DNA of 64,000 nt from Locusta migratoria (lineage: Eukaryota; Arthropoda; Insecta; Orthoptera; Acrididae): contig CM048746.1 in assembly GCA_026315105.1 (NCBI GenBank), positions 141,652,730 to 141,716,729 on the forward strand, read 5' to 3'. The notes under the pieces were generated by a model. That model made no database searches and was not told the origin of the DNA. It worked only from the letters and a program-made list of their open reading frames with translations. Made by a program: the position numbers and the translations under genes. Positions 10,863 to 21,018 of the stretch are shown in pieces. Position 1 is the first letter of the stretch, and every line of letters begins with the position of its first letter.

Positions 10863-12071
10863 CAGTGTCTCCAGATTGGGGATTTTTCCCCCCATTTTAG
10901 GGAAATTGTTAGGGGAAAAATTTTGTATTGGGGAAATTTGGGGTTAAATTTTTATTTTTGGCAGTGGCATTGTTGTGTGGTCATGTTGGCAACGAAGTGT
11001 TCCATTTACGAAAGTAATTAATTCACTGAGCAAAAAAGGGTAACTTAGATACAAGAACGTGTTAACCACAGAGCAGGGAAAGAATTAATTATTTACTTCA
11101 TGGCCAACACGAAAGATTATTCCCCACATTCTATTGCGTTTTCAAAGAGCATTCAATGGTCGTTAAAACAATAGCACACTCCACTGTCACTGCCGTAAGA
11201 TTTCACTTGTGTTTGATGACAGCTGTATATCAACCGCTGCAAGATGTCACGCCTAACTTTACTAGCTAAGACTGGCATACTATGCAATCCCTAATACAAA
11301 GTTTTACTTATTGCTTATGGAGTAAACAAAGAAGTATGTTTATATGACTGTAAGCAGTGATTTCTGCGACATTTGACAACTGGTTATCATTTCCCCAAAC
11401 TAGTACAACAATACAGAACCTTCATTTTTGGCCCTTAACAAAGGAGTAGTTTACTACGAAGACAGCATCTGAGAGTTAATGAGGAAGTAGGCATGAAAAA
11501 ATTATCATGCGAAGATATCGACCTGCATGGGAAGCCGAACCACAATTTTCTGGTAAGTTAATGAATTTCTACATTTTCTACGTGCTTCACCTGATGCATA
11601 CTAGACTGAAAATTTTGTCTGAAATAAAGCAACGAAGCTGGAATAAATTACTTTAATTTTAAATTTAGAATTAGTACAGATACAGTGAAATTAGACCGTA
11701 CAAAATTATTTAATACCTACTTATTGAGATCCTTTAGAAACGTGATGAAATATGTAAGACTGGTTTCATTCCTGGTTTGCTCTGTAGGTTTTTGTACCAA
11801 TAATGTAAAAATCATATGCAATAATATTAACATTGTTGCCGGAAAATTAATAATTTTGTTTTATGTACTATAATTTCTGATTCATACAATAATTTTATGG
11901 CCCTGAACACGTAGTTACACCCCTTCAAGTTGCCATTACGGACAATAAATGTTAATTTGAAGAAAATTATAGTTTTAATCTATTTGGGGAAAAGTTGCCA
12001 AAATAGTGTCATTTTGGGGAATTTTTTTGTCTAGTATGGGGAAAATTCGAAAACTCAATCTTGAGACACTG
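10863..12071 (+). mobile_element. hAT-like non-autonomous transposon W
   Basis: A 1.2-kb insertion with inverted ends CAGTGTCTCCAGATTG... and its complement ...CAATCTTGAGACACTG (one mismatch in 16). It is flanked by GCCCAGGC on both sides (10855-10862, 12072-12079), the same 8-mer that flanks Z on its left. Subterminal sequence has repeated GGGGAAA/GGGGAATTTTT phrases at both ends. The short open frame 11685-11873 has no recognisable domain. Terminal CAG and 8-bp duplication fit hAT. Confidence 0.85.
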
Positions 12072-12980
12072 GCCCAGGCTTCTGAACTGGCGAATATATG
12101 ACAGCTGTTGTAAAATAATTGTTTTAATTTATTTAGTTTTAGAATATCTTCACAGATGGGAGCATTTATCACTTATTTATAGATGACAAATGTGTGTCTT
12201 GTAAAGTAAGCAATATTGTATTTACTCATACTAACATAAAGTTCCACTTGGCAGTCCAGTTTTAGATTGGCTGTTCCACGAACGAATAAAACAACGTGTT
12301 CACTGAACAGGCCATCCAACTGCATGAACGCAAGAAAGTGACAGATACGGTATTATCGCAATAATGCTCACCGTTTCTAGCGTCATGTGACTATTGCTTG
12401 GAGGTGTTGCTAAAAGGACACTCCTTTTTGCGATCAGCAGCTCATCCGTAAATCGTATTCTTCGCGAGCGTAAAACAAAATCTTACTTTGAAATAGACAA
12501 AGACTGATCTCGCAAGGAAAAAATCAATTGGAAAATATGTTGAAGCGGGAACTGCTTTCGTAAATAAATCAGCTTATAATACGTATGTTAGTAGATGCTA
12601 TGGCAAGTTCAGTAAAAATAAATAAATTAATTAATTAATTAAGAATGCCACCATATGTCTATATCACTCTGAACTGAAGGTCACTGAACTTGTCTGAGCA
12701 CTGATTAAAAACTGATGGGTTTGGTGCAAGGAGGCAGCTCAATTTGTTGCTTGTATTGAGCTGATTATCCTATCACATACAGGGTAAAAAAATCCGCTTC
12801 GTTTAGTGAAAGTAGCAGACAGTTCTACTCGCTACTTCCAGAGAAATCCATAGGATGAGGAACTGCCTGTACTCTGAGTTTGCATGTAAAGGGAGGCAGC
12901 CCCGAGAGCAGTCTCGTTCTTCCCCCGAACGATAGCAGGTAGGAGGTCATGTTACCTTGTGTTCAGCAAACCGATGTAAA

Positions 12981-13174
12981 AAAAAAAAAAATAAATAAAT
13001 AAATAAATAAAAATAAAAAAAATAAAAAAAATAAAAAAAATGTTTGTATAGCTTATGGGACTTAACTACGGGGTCATCAGTCCCTACACTTACAAACTAC
13101 TTATGAACTAGCTTATCCTAAGGACGGCACAAATATCCATGCCCTAGGGGGGATTCGAACCCCCCCCCCCCCCG
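12981..13174 (-). repeat. tRNA-derived SINE with long A-rich tail and 11-bp target duplication
   Basis: Minus-strand SINE. Read on the plus strand, a run of A/AAAT units (12981-13040) is followed by the conserved tail, the body and part of the head with the box B-like GATTCGAAC and a long C run. The 11-mer ACCGATGTAAA flanks it at 12970-12980 and 13175-13185. The tRNA-like head is cut just beyond box B. X copy B is uninterrupted at this point (near 36655-36670). Confidence 0.92.
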
Positions 13175-13289
13175 ACCGATGTAAAGATTACGCGTTCTCT
13201 GTGAGGGATATTTTTCATCAGGTTTACTATATGATTTGTGCTGTCATCGTCTTTTGATTTCACGGTTTCTGTTAATATGAGTTAATCAG

Positions 13290-13705
13290 AAGGGAAGGAC
13301 TGTTTAATTGTGACTCTCTAGAAAACGACGAACCAGGTCAATATGACACGTCCTCCGATGCAGAAGAAGATCCAAGAAGCAGAGATACAGTTGTTGGGCC
13401 ACTGAAGAGAAAAACAGGATCGCACAAGGGCAATGGGACTTGAACAGAAGAAATAAGCAGGACGTCGACGGAAAACAATACAAGAGCATGAGTGGGGAAA
13501 AAAGATGACTCACTGGACTATGAAGAGCCATACGTCAGTAAAGGGATTATTGAATGCAGTGTCAATATAAATGACGCAAATTTGCAACCAAGGACCTGCG
13601 AGTCTCATAAAAAGGGACTACCTTCATCACGCTTATCGCTTCTGGTTCTCTCCCCCCCCCCCTCCCCCGCATGAAAGTTAAATAATATAAAGAAGTCAAA
13701 GAATT
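13290..13705 (+). pseudogene. Conserved unrecognised reading frame in repeat X, copy A
   Basis: An acidic stretch ENDEPGQYDTSSDAEEDPRS, then VGPLKRKTGS, is followed (after small frameshifts and stops) by DDSLDYEEPY, then SKGIIECSVNI and later EVKELSRKYVRQNEMWFYYK beyond the C-rich tract. The same segments occur in X copy B with mainly frame-preserving changes. I do not recognise a family. The composition (acidic, then basic, then hydrophobic) suggests a real protein that is now decayed here. What the full gene is remains open. Confidence 0.5.
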
Positions 13706-15036
13706 GTCCAGAAAGTATGTCAGGCAAAACGAAATGTGGTTTTACTACAAGTTTCGAAGCAATGTTTCAAATAATCCTGAGGACACTGAGGGGTTGTTAT
13801 AAGGCTGAAGAAAAACTGGACTGATGTATTATGCCACTAATACTGTACTTTCTTTATTAATAAATGTTTTCCAATTGAAATGTGGTTAATTATGGAAAAA
13901 ATGATCCTACAAAGACTTTTTCATTCACTTTGGAGCAAAAAGAAGGGAGCTCCAAAATTCAAAACTCCATTGCACGTGTCTGAGTGCATGCATATGTGTG
14001 TATTCTGGTCAGTATTATTAGATACCCAATACCATAACGCAAGGGTAACTATTTCTTGGATTCGGTTGAAACTGAATTTTTAAAACGTTTAATTTGTCAC
14101 AAACTGGAAAAATGTGGAGCTCCTCCTTCTTGCAACAAACCCTTCAATTATATTGCAGCAAGGAACAACACTTTCAAACTGGATGAAGTGAAAGTACTTC
14201 TCGTGGAAGCAGCTGGATGAGTGACAGAAATATGCGCAGCACGTTCAGAAAACGGAAAAACCAATGTGGGATCTGGATAACACTGTGGAAGCTCACAAAG
14301 AGAATTTTGTTATTAACGCCAATATTAGTAACAGACGTTCACCTGACTTATCTCACGGATAACTGTTCTACTTCTGACGGGGGGGGGGGGGGGGCGAATA
14401 ACGAGTTCGCAAAAACAACTATCACAATCTGGCAATGAAGTATGTTAGCACCAAAGATGAATGGAAATTACCGTACTATCTGCATTTTATTTTCTCTCTT
14501 AGATGTGCCTATATAAAGGTGCCTATGTGTCTGATGAAGTATTTTACATAAACATTATTTTCGTGCCCACTGAAAGTTTTATCTACTTCATCACATCTAG
14601 AAGGGAATTGCAACACCTAACAAAACAAAACATTTTCAGATTCAGACTTCCCTATGTATTTAGCTTTATCTCATAGAGAATGAACACAAACTCGGCTCTT
14701 TGTTCGCAACACGAGCGCGATAAACGAGGGACGTCGTACAAGTACAGTCAACGTTCAGTTAATGGCAGCACACGTCTCATGCACTGGGCCCTTTCGTGTA
14801 GAATCTGCTTCAGTCAGCACTGGCTCTCGAACATACTTATTCTTCCACATATAAAGGTTACAACGGTATGATGCGAATTTGCGACAAACGGAAATAAAGG
14901 GTTAAAAACAACGTAAATCATTCTTTAAAAAATTGACGGTTATGTTTGGAGTTGGGGCCCGATGTTGCTTCCTGCTCCAGGCCCGGTGCTGACTCTCAGC
15001 AGCCCAGCATGCCAGTGGCGACTGGTGCCTAAAATA
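13706..15036. other. Uncharacterised sequence right of repeat X
   Basis: May contain more of the X-associated gene-like sequence: open stretches such as FNYIAARNNTFKLDEVKVLL near 14140-14200 look protein-like but match nothing I know. X copy B ends at about 32633, so there is no second copy to test this. A G run lies at 14381-14394. Otherwise nothing is recognised. Confidence 0.3.
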
Positions 15037-15092
15037 TCAAATGTTTGTATAGCTTATGGGACTTAACTACGGGCTCATTAGTCCCTAAACTT
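15037..15092 (-). repeat. SINE tail fragment
   Basis: The reverse complement matches the last ~55 bases of the SINE at 33418 (TAGCTTATGGGACTTAACTA on the plus strand). It is strongly 5'-truncated. No clear target duplication. Confidence 0.8.
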
Positions 15093-15163
15093 ACGGTGGC
15101 TTACCATGCGATGTTGTAACAAGCAGATTACCTAATCCTTTAAGTGAAAAACAAGAACAAGAT

Positions 15164-15235
15164 AAGTAGTTATATATGGGGGCGCCCACCCCAAAATTCA
15201 ATATGGCGGACATATACCGTTATAGGTGACGTCAC
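15164..15235 (+). repeat. Partial extra copy of repeat Y promoter-like segment
   Basis: TAGTTATATATGGGGGCGCC through the YY1-like ATGGCGG block to GTGACGTCACTTCCT duplicates 15819-15915 and joins directly to a mariner-like remnant at 15236. It looks like a fragment left by rearrangement of a second Y copy. Confidence 0.65.
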
Positions 15236-15581
15236 TTCCTGAGCCTCAGGACGTGCACTAGCAGCGCATTTCGGGTTTTTCAAGCGTCAACTTCGCGTCG
15301 CAATATCTCGGGATGTAATTGCAATATTGCGATGAAATCAAAGACATTGTTTATCTGATTTGTCATGCTATGGATTGCAGAAGAAAAAATACAGGGTTTC
15401 CATTAAAAAAAAAACCACAAGTTTGCGTTAAAAAACTCATTTGCTTTCGTTTTAGAATGTTACCACATATGTACATTCATGGGCCCCAGCCGTACATTGA
15501 TACCGGTGAAAGTCGTTTTCCAATAGCTGTTATTGTTCCAGAGATATTTTGGGTGAACAAAATAGCTGGGACACCCTGTAT
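15236..15581 (-). mobile_element. Remnant of a mariner-like element (terminal 350 bp)
   Basis: Homologous in reverse complement to 39198-39530, the terminal region of the deleted mariner-like element at 39.2-40.9 kb. It ends with GGGACACCCTGTA at 15569-15581, the complement of the TACAGGGTGTCCC terminus. The same junction with repeat Y follows in both loci, so the element was joined to Y before Y was duplicated. No transposase sequence remains here. Confidence 0.6.
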
Positions 15582-15844
15582 GTCTGTGACCTTGACTGAT
15601 TTTATTTTTCCATATTACTAGTAAAACTCTTTATATTTCTCGCAGTTGAAAGCTTATTTGTAAGAGAAGGGCAAAAAGATATTTGTTCACAGGAAACGGT
15701 TTATTATTGTAGCATCCAAACGTAAATACGAAGAATGTAGCACCATTTCTGTGACCTGCCAAAAACTTATCTTTCTCTCTGCTGGTCGTACCTATCTACA
15801 GCATAAAATAAAATATCTTAGTAGTTATATATGGGGGCGCCCAC

Positions 15845-15970
15845 CCCAAAATTCAATATGGCGGCCATATACCGCTCGCTATATGTGAGGACACTTCCGG
15901 TGACGTCACTTCCTCCTCTGACATAATTCAAGATGGAGCGAAACTTTCACTTCCGGTGACGTCATCCAGG
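15845..15970 (+). promoter_or_regulatory. ETS/CRE/YY1-like motif cluster, Y copy A
   Basis: A YY1/Pho-like CAATATGGCGGCC lies at 15854-15866. The 16-mer ACTTCCGGTGACGTCA, an ETS site fused to a palindromic CRE, occurs twice (15893-15908, 15949-15964), and a CAAGATGG block lies between. Such clusters are typical of housekeeping-type promoters. The same motifs in the same order are kept in Y copy B. Activity is inferred from motifs only. Confidence 0.55.
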
Positions 15971-16416
15971 GAAAACCCAAGGACCACGCCCCCCTACTCC
16001 CAACCTCCTCTGACGTAATGTAACCGGGAAATTTGAATTTTTAATTTCCTTTGAATGCTATTGGCTCTTTCCAATTTTTTTTTGGCGGGAAAAACTTATA
16101 ATTTCTATCACTAGATGTCAGCACAACACACTCCCTCCCCTCATCCATTACTACAAAATTGGCGGGAACCTCTTTCCGTCAGCTCGAAGAGCCCAGGAGC
16201 TCCAGCTACCCCTCGAGCGCTCGTAGTCTATTGCGGACGTCTGCGAATAGCAATGCGCTGATTCAGCCGGGCGCTCTCTCCCGCTGCGTGCTGAGTTCTC
16301 GGCGTTAACTTGTAACGAATATTACGCTACACATGCAAATAGCTATCCTTCACTCCTAGCAATTTACGAAGCGTATATCATTCAGTACTAAATCTTGGCT
16401 GAATTCTCATTGAACC

Positions 16417-16420
<4 letters not shown>

Positions 16421-16453
<33 letters not shown>
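16421..16453 (+). repeat. Poly(T) run
   Basis: A T run interrupting Y just upstream of the possible splice acceptor. The corresponding place in copy B (38332-38361) is a shorter A-rich run with TA units, so the tract expanded differently in the two copies. Confidence 0.7.
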
Positions 16454-16455
<2 letters not shown>

Positions 16456-16523
16456 GATATTATTCAATCCATTTGCATTCACACATTTTTTCCCTTACAG
16501 GTAAAATCCAATACGGCTTGCTA

Positions 16524-16741
16524 ATGAGTGCAGAGAGACGAAAAGTTCGATTTAATACCTACGAAAATGAGGTTCATTATCTAATTGCCTGGAATTATAC
16601 TTACAGGGCGGCATGAAAAAGTTACTGGCACAAATTGCACTAGATCGTATTCGTTTCCAAAGACGAATTCAGCACATGGAGCAAATATTATATCCAGTGA
16701 TTCAGAACCACATTAATAATTATAAGCAGTCACATGAGTGA
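16524..16741 (+). pseudogene. 72-codon unrecognised reading frame in repeat Y, copy A
   Basis: Starts MSAERRKVRFNTYENEVHYL and ends ...NNYKQSHE followed by TGA. In this copy an in-frame TGA replaces an arginine codon (CGA in copy B) near 16613, and one base is missing after TACTGG near 16636. Aligning to copy B restores one continuous frame in both. The product would be small, basic and tyrosine-rich with a helix-like RIRFQRRIQ segment. No domain is recognised and no signal peptide is seen. The open frame also runs upstream of the ATG to the splice acceptor, so it may be a terminal exon. Confidence 0.5.
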
Positions 16742-16985
16742 TTCAAATGTGTCCTCGTGGCTGCTTGGGTTTCAAGTGAAATGTTCGGAGTTACGCCTAA
16801 TTATGCGATATATGTTTGGAGTTACGCCTTAAGGGAAATAAAAAATGCCGCACATCGCACGTCAATTTAATTGTAACAAACTATGTGGTTTTTTATCAGT
16901 AACAAGAGCAACTGCCTCCACAAGTAAGCACTTGAGCGAGCTCGGCCCCCGCCCCCGCTACCGCCCCCACCGATAGCCCTAAAGA

Positions 16986-17918
16986 TTGCCGCCCCCACGC
17001 GATCCGGTCCGGGACTCGAACCCGCGCCTCTAGAAAATTTTTTTTACGAAAGTTATTACTTATAGACCTACACCAACATTGGAAGAAAAAAAATGAGTCA
17101 ATTATTATTGCGTACTTTCGGACAGCACAAATACCTGGAATTACACGAGAGTTTCGTAAATTGACCCTGCCAGCCAGCCAGACTATCCACCACAACTCCC
17201 AATTATTGTTTTTAGACGTGTTAAGAGTACTTTGAGTACAGCTCATCCCCCATTGCGACCACAAACACACAGTGTTCTCTCGGCAAGCTACATATAACAT
17301 TTCTATAAACATATGCTAAATGTTTAAACAGAAATATCATAACGTTTTATTATTGTAAGTATTCTCTCTCCAAGCTCTTCGCATAGACTGCAGCCGAAAG
17401 ACATGTTTAATAATAGCGCAGCTTAGATAATAAACGGGATGTAACGGTAACGATCGGCACACACTTACGTATCCATCTTAACAAATACTCTTTAGATGTC
17501 CAGATTATTTAAAAACAATTCTAACTAGAGTCAAACATTTGAGACTACCCAAAAGAAAAGAAATGGTCCGTTTCGGAACTCGACCGCAACCTTAAATCTA
17601 AAAGCAAAATGAATGTATAGAAGATGCTTGGGACAGACGACGAATGTGTTAAAAAATAGCGTGCGTTAGATAATAAACGGGATGTAACGGTAACAAACGC
17701 TACAAACTCCCTCTTCCGATAAAACAACAACAGCAGCAGCAGAAGACGACACATTGTTTATACAAAAATTCCAATTTACTGGTGGAAATAAAATCAGCAA
17801 TGACGTCTAGCACAACGTCTGCATAGAAACTAATGATTTCTAACACACAAGGCATTTTACAGAAAATAACAAAAGCCGCTCTGGCAGTCAGCACTAGACC
17901 GTTAGGGCTGCGTCTAAA
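16986..17918. other. Uncharacterised stretch with a tRNA-like box and an internal direct repeat
   Basis: GGACTCGAACCCGCGCCTCT near 17012 reads on the minus strand like a box B promoter element (GGTTCGAGTCC) and may be a SINE head remnant. An exact 29-base direct repeat lies at 17423-17451 and 17666-17694 (starts TTAGATAATAAACGGG). A segment near 17275-17336 recurs outside the far end of the pogo-like element at 22393-22444. No gene recognised. Confidence 0.4.
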
Positions 17919-18865
17919 TACAGTAGAACTTCCTTTAACGGACACTTCCCAATAGCGGACTCCTCTCCATAGCGGACATTTTAAAATTTCCCTGCAAAAC
18001 AGCAGTAGCCCGTATGCTAAAATTATTCCGAATAGCGGACATTCTCGATAACGGACACGGACACCGTAATATGTCCCCCAACAACAATCAAAACTTCCAA
18101 ATAACGGACAGCGTGAAATATTCAGTGCACTCTTGCGTGTCAGAAGTCTTGAGTGTCGTCAATTCTAACGTGTGTTGATTGAAGATTTGGAGTGTTTCTA
18201 GTTCGTGTTGCGGGGTTTCTTGGCACTGCCATCTGTTGGAACTTCTTGGAAGTACAGTGGGCACAGTATTGGTTCATGCAGGTGCAGAAACAGACGAATA
18301 GAGTGCGGTGCCAAACACTTTCCGCCTTTTGTCGCTACATCAGACGAAGCCAAGCCTTCAATAGTAGACTCACTGTTATGTTGCAGCGTGGGCTTCGGTA
18401 GGACAGGGGAAGAGGCGATAGGTGTATCCAATGTTTTCATTCGATGGCTGCCACAGCCTGGTATCAAAAGTCAAAAGCGTTGTCCTATGTATCTCGAGTG
18501 TTTTCTTGTCGTTCGTCTGTGTGTTTGTGGGGACACGACAAATTACTATTTGTATTTTCTGAGCTGTATTAAGCTAACTGGTATTCTCTGTTATTATCGT
18601 TGATCGTAAACAAAAAAGAGTACAAAAAACTGTTCTTCTCTTGTCACTGTATTTCGCTTCCATGATGTGTGATGTGCAAGATAGAAGTAAATAAATGTAT
18701 GGAAAATAAGTGTTAAAATTTAATGTTTAATGAACCGTGTGCTACAAAATTCGTGACCCCGACGTGATCGACAAGACGACAGTTGCGACGAAATTTTTCG
18801 GCGTAATTTTCGACGAGATTTCCGTAACTTGAGTTCGACGTATTCTGTGTCCAACAATACGCAAG

Positions 18866-19675
18866 ATGTCGACAGGAGAAGCAAACGGTAATCAAGGGAA
18901 TCGTTCTGAATGTAGCAGTAAAGTGGAAATTGATAAGGTAAGCGTTAAGCTACCGCCGTTTTGGACGGAAAAGCCGGACATCTGGTTTTGTCAAGCCGAA
19001 GAGCAATTTACGATCGCTGGTATTGTTACGGAGGCGACTAAATTTAACTATTTACTCGCTCAGCTGGAGCCAAAATTTGTTGAAAATATATGGGATCTAG
19101 TTACGAGTAACGATAACAACAAATATTCTCTCGCAAAAGAACGTCTACTGAACATATTCAGAGAAAGTGAAGAGCGCCAAATTAAAAAACTTTTGAGTGG
19201 CTTAGAACTTGGCGACATGAAACCTACCCAATTATTAAGAAAAATGAGGAGCTATGCAGGTACAAATGTATCAGAAAAGATCGTAAAAACACTTTGGCTT
19301 GACAAACTTCCAGCTAGTATTCGAATCATTTTACTTATATCTGACGAAACAGTGGATAAGATTGCTCAAATGGCAGATCGTATGATCGAATTAAACGCTG
19401 TTGACGAGGTTCAAATTGCTTCCACCCATTCCATTCCGTCAACATCGTCTTCTTTGTCAGTACAAGATCTTCTCGTGAGAATTGATGAATTGGAAAATGA
19501 GATTAAAATGCTTCGAAACACTCGCAACGATAGGCAAAGATCGCGCAGTAGAAGTAGAAGCAGAGCAAGATACGATAAAAACAGCAAATACTGCTATTAC
19601 CATTTCAGTTTCGGCACACGATGTAAGCCTGAAAAATGTGTTCAGCCTTGCCAATGGCAAAATAAGGAAAACTAG
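18866..19675 (+). CDS. gag: Gypsy Gag-like protein
   Basis: An intact 269-codon frame from an ATG about 100 bases after the PBS. Gag packages element RNA into virus-like particles in the cytoplasm. The N-terminal two thirds is a typical retrotransposon capsid-like region (KLPPFWTEKPDIWFCQAEEQ near residues 29-48). A basic RS-rich segment (residues ~222-235) precedes a zinc-finger-like end CYYHFSFGTRCKPEKC. That His/Cys arrangement differs from the standard CCHC knuckle and is characteristic of the CsRn1-type group. It ends in TAG and overlaps the pol frame by about 10 bases. Confidence 0.8.
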   Translation: MSTGEANGNQGNRSECSSKVEIDKVSVKLPPFWTEKPDIWFCQAEEQFTIAGIVTEATKFNYLLAQLEPKFVENIWDLVTSNDNNKYSLAKERLLNIFRESEERQIKKLLSGLELGDMKPTQLLRKMRSYAGTNVSEKIVKTLWLDKLPASIRIILLISDETVDKIAQMADRMIELNAVDEVQIASTHSIPSTSSSLSVQDLLVRIDELENEIKMLRNTRNDRQRSRSRSRSRARYDKNSKYCYYHFSFGTRCKPEKCVQPCQWQNKEN

Positions 19676-21018
19676 AAGTGGTAGACACAATAGCGGCTGA
19701 GTGTTCTACCCCTGTGCACACATTAGGCCGCCAATATCGCCTATTTGTCAAAGATCGAAATTGTGGAAAATATTTTCTGGTAGATAGCGGTGCAGATTTG
19801 TCCGTTATACCAGTTGCAAAAATCCAAAAAGGTCAACCCTCTGACTTCAATCTTTATGCAGCAAATGGGTCACAGATAAAAACTTATGGTTCAAAACTGT
19901 TAAACATCGATTTAGGACTCAAACGCAATTTTGAATGGCCATTCATAGTAGCAGACGTATCAAAAGGCATATTGGGAGCCGATTTTCTTCATCATTATGG
20001 GCTACTGGTTGACCTCAAAAATAAAAAGTTGATAGACAACACCACAAAATTAAAAATTTTACCAGAAGTAACCACTGTGGATGCTAATGAATCAGTAAGC
20101 TCACTCTATGCAACATGCCAGTTTTCAAAACTTTTAGAGAATTTTCCTGATCTAATTAAACCATCTATAGTACCAAAAGTATTAAAGCATAATGTGCAGC
20201 ATTATATCACTACATCTCCTGGACCACCAGTTTACTGTAAGGCTCGTAGATTGGACCCACATAAATTGAAAATTGCTAAACAAGAATTTCAATTTCTGCT
20301 TAATAATGGTATTATACGTCCATCAAAATCACAATGGGCTAGTCCACTACACCTTGCTAAGAAGCCAAGTGGTCAATGGCGAGTCTGTGGAGATTTGAAT
20401 GACAGGACTCTCCCAGACAGGTATCCAATTCCACGAATTGATGATGTAAATTTCATGCTTCAAAATAAAAATATATTCTCAAAGGTAGACCTACTAAAAG
20501 CCTATTACCAGATTCCACTAGCCGAAGAAGATAAGCCAAAATCAGCCGTTATAACACCATTTGGTCTCTATGAATTTAATTATATGCCATTTGGACTTCG
20601 CAATGCACCTAGCAAATTCCAAAGGTTTATACATGAAGTTGTGAGAGAACTAGAATTTTGTTTTCCATATTTGGATGACATTCTAATAGGATCTGAATCA
20701 CCAGAACAACATGTTGAGCATCTAAATTTACTTATTGAGCAGTTGAATAAGTATGGTCTTGTCATAAATGTTTCCAAATCAGTATTTGGTGTACAACAGC
20801 TAACATTTTTAGGAAATTTAATTACACCTGCTGGAACAAAGCCAGATCCAGAGAGAGTTGCAGCAATAGTGAACTACAAACGACCCAAAACAGTCCGTGA
20901 ACTTAGAAAATTCTTAGGGATCATCAATTTTTATCGTCGACATTTGCAACATGCAGCTGAAAACCAAGCCTTGCTGAATGATTTCCTAAAAGGAACAAAA
21001 GGACCGACGACATATTAA
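19666..21018 (+). pseudogene. pol: Gypsy Pol: protease and reverse transcriptase
   Basis: The frame opens at 19666 after a stop and lies -1 relative to gag, so Pol would be made by -1 frameshifting or reinitiation. The protease site is FLVDSGADLSVIP near 19773. RT blocks in order are IIRPSKSQWASPLHLAKKPS, WRVCGDLNDRTLPDRYPIPR, FSKVDLLKAYYQI, GLYEFNYMPFGLRNAPSKFQ, FPYLDDILIGS (catalytic YLDD) and LTFLGNLITPAGT. The frame ends in KGTKGPTTY because of an indel near 20998; the +1 frame continues the protein. No other lesion is seen in the RT. Confidence 0.85.

Larger units (their letters stand above)
8067..13705 (+). repeat. Unrecognised repeat X, copy A (interrupted)
   Basis: Segments 8067-8287, 12080-12969 and 13186-13705 align in order, with high identity, to the reverse complement of 32633-37811. 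The gaps are accounted for by elements Z (8288-10854), W (10863-12071) and a SINE (12981-13174), each with a target duplication. X carries no recognisable transposase or RT. Near its right end both copies keep an acidic, protein-like reading frame (see 13290-13705). X may be a DNA transposon, a duplicated gene fragment or part of a larger element. I could not find terminal repeats. Confidence 0.75.
15582..16985 (+). repeat. Unrecognised repeat Y, copy A
   Basis: Collinear with the reverse complement of 37815-39197 over about 1.4 kb. In order it holds an AT-rich leader, a motif-dense promoter-like block (15845-15970), GC-rich sequence that could be a first exon (about 16160-16310), a poly(T) run (16421-16453), a possible splice acceptor (CCCTTACAG ending at 16500), a 72-codon reading frame (16524-16741) and a C-rich right end. 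No transposase or RT is seen. The layout resembles a small gene with an intron carried on a dispersed repeat. Confidence 0.7.

Noticed and set aside
15391..15581. A 190-bp MITE with TACAGGG...CCCTGTA ends
   Set aside because: The inner TACAGGG-like phrase corresponds to internal sequence of the longer mariner-like end at 39.2-39.5 kb, so it is more simply the terminal part of that element.
16170..16320. Possible true CpG-rich host promoter with first exon
   Set aside because: The same sequence occurs inverted at 38480-38640 and as a scrap at 32571, so it is part of repeat Y and not a unique host gene.
18192..18603. Overlapping open frames on both strands near 18.2-18.6 kb as a possible small gene
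   Set aside because: No domain, no preferred frame, and the stretch lies in the left arm of the pogo-like transposon upstream of the gypsy primer site.
19655..19680. Canonical -1 slippery heptamer at the gag-pol overlap
   Set aside because: The frames overlap by about 10 bases in the -1 sense, but no standard X-XXY-YYZ heptamer is visible (GGAAAAC does not fit in the gag frame).
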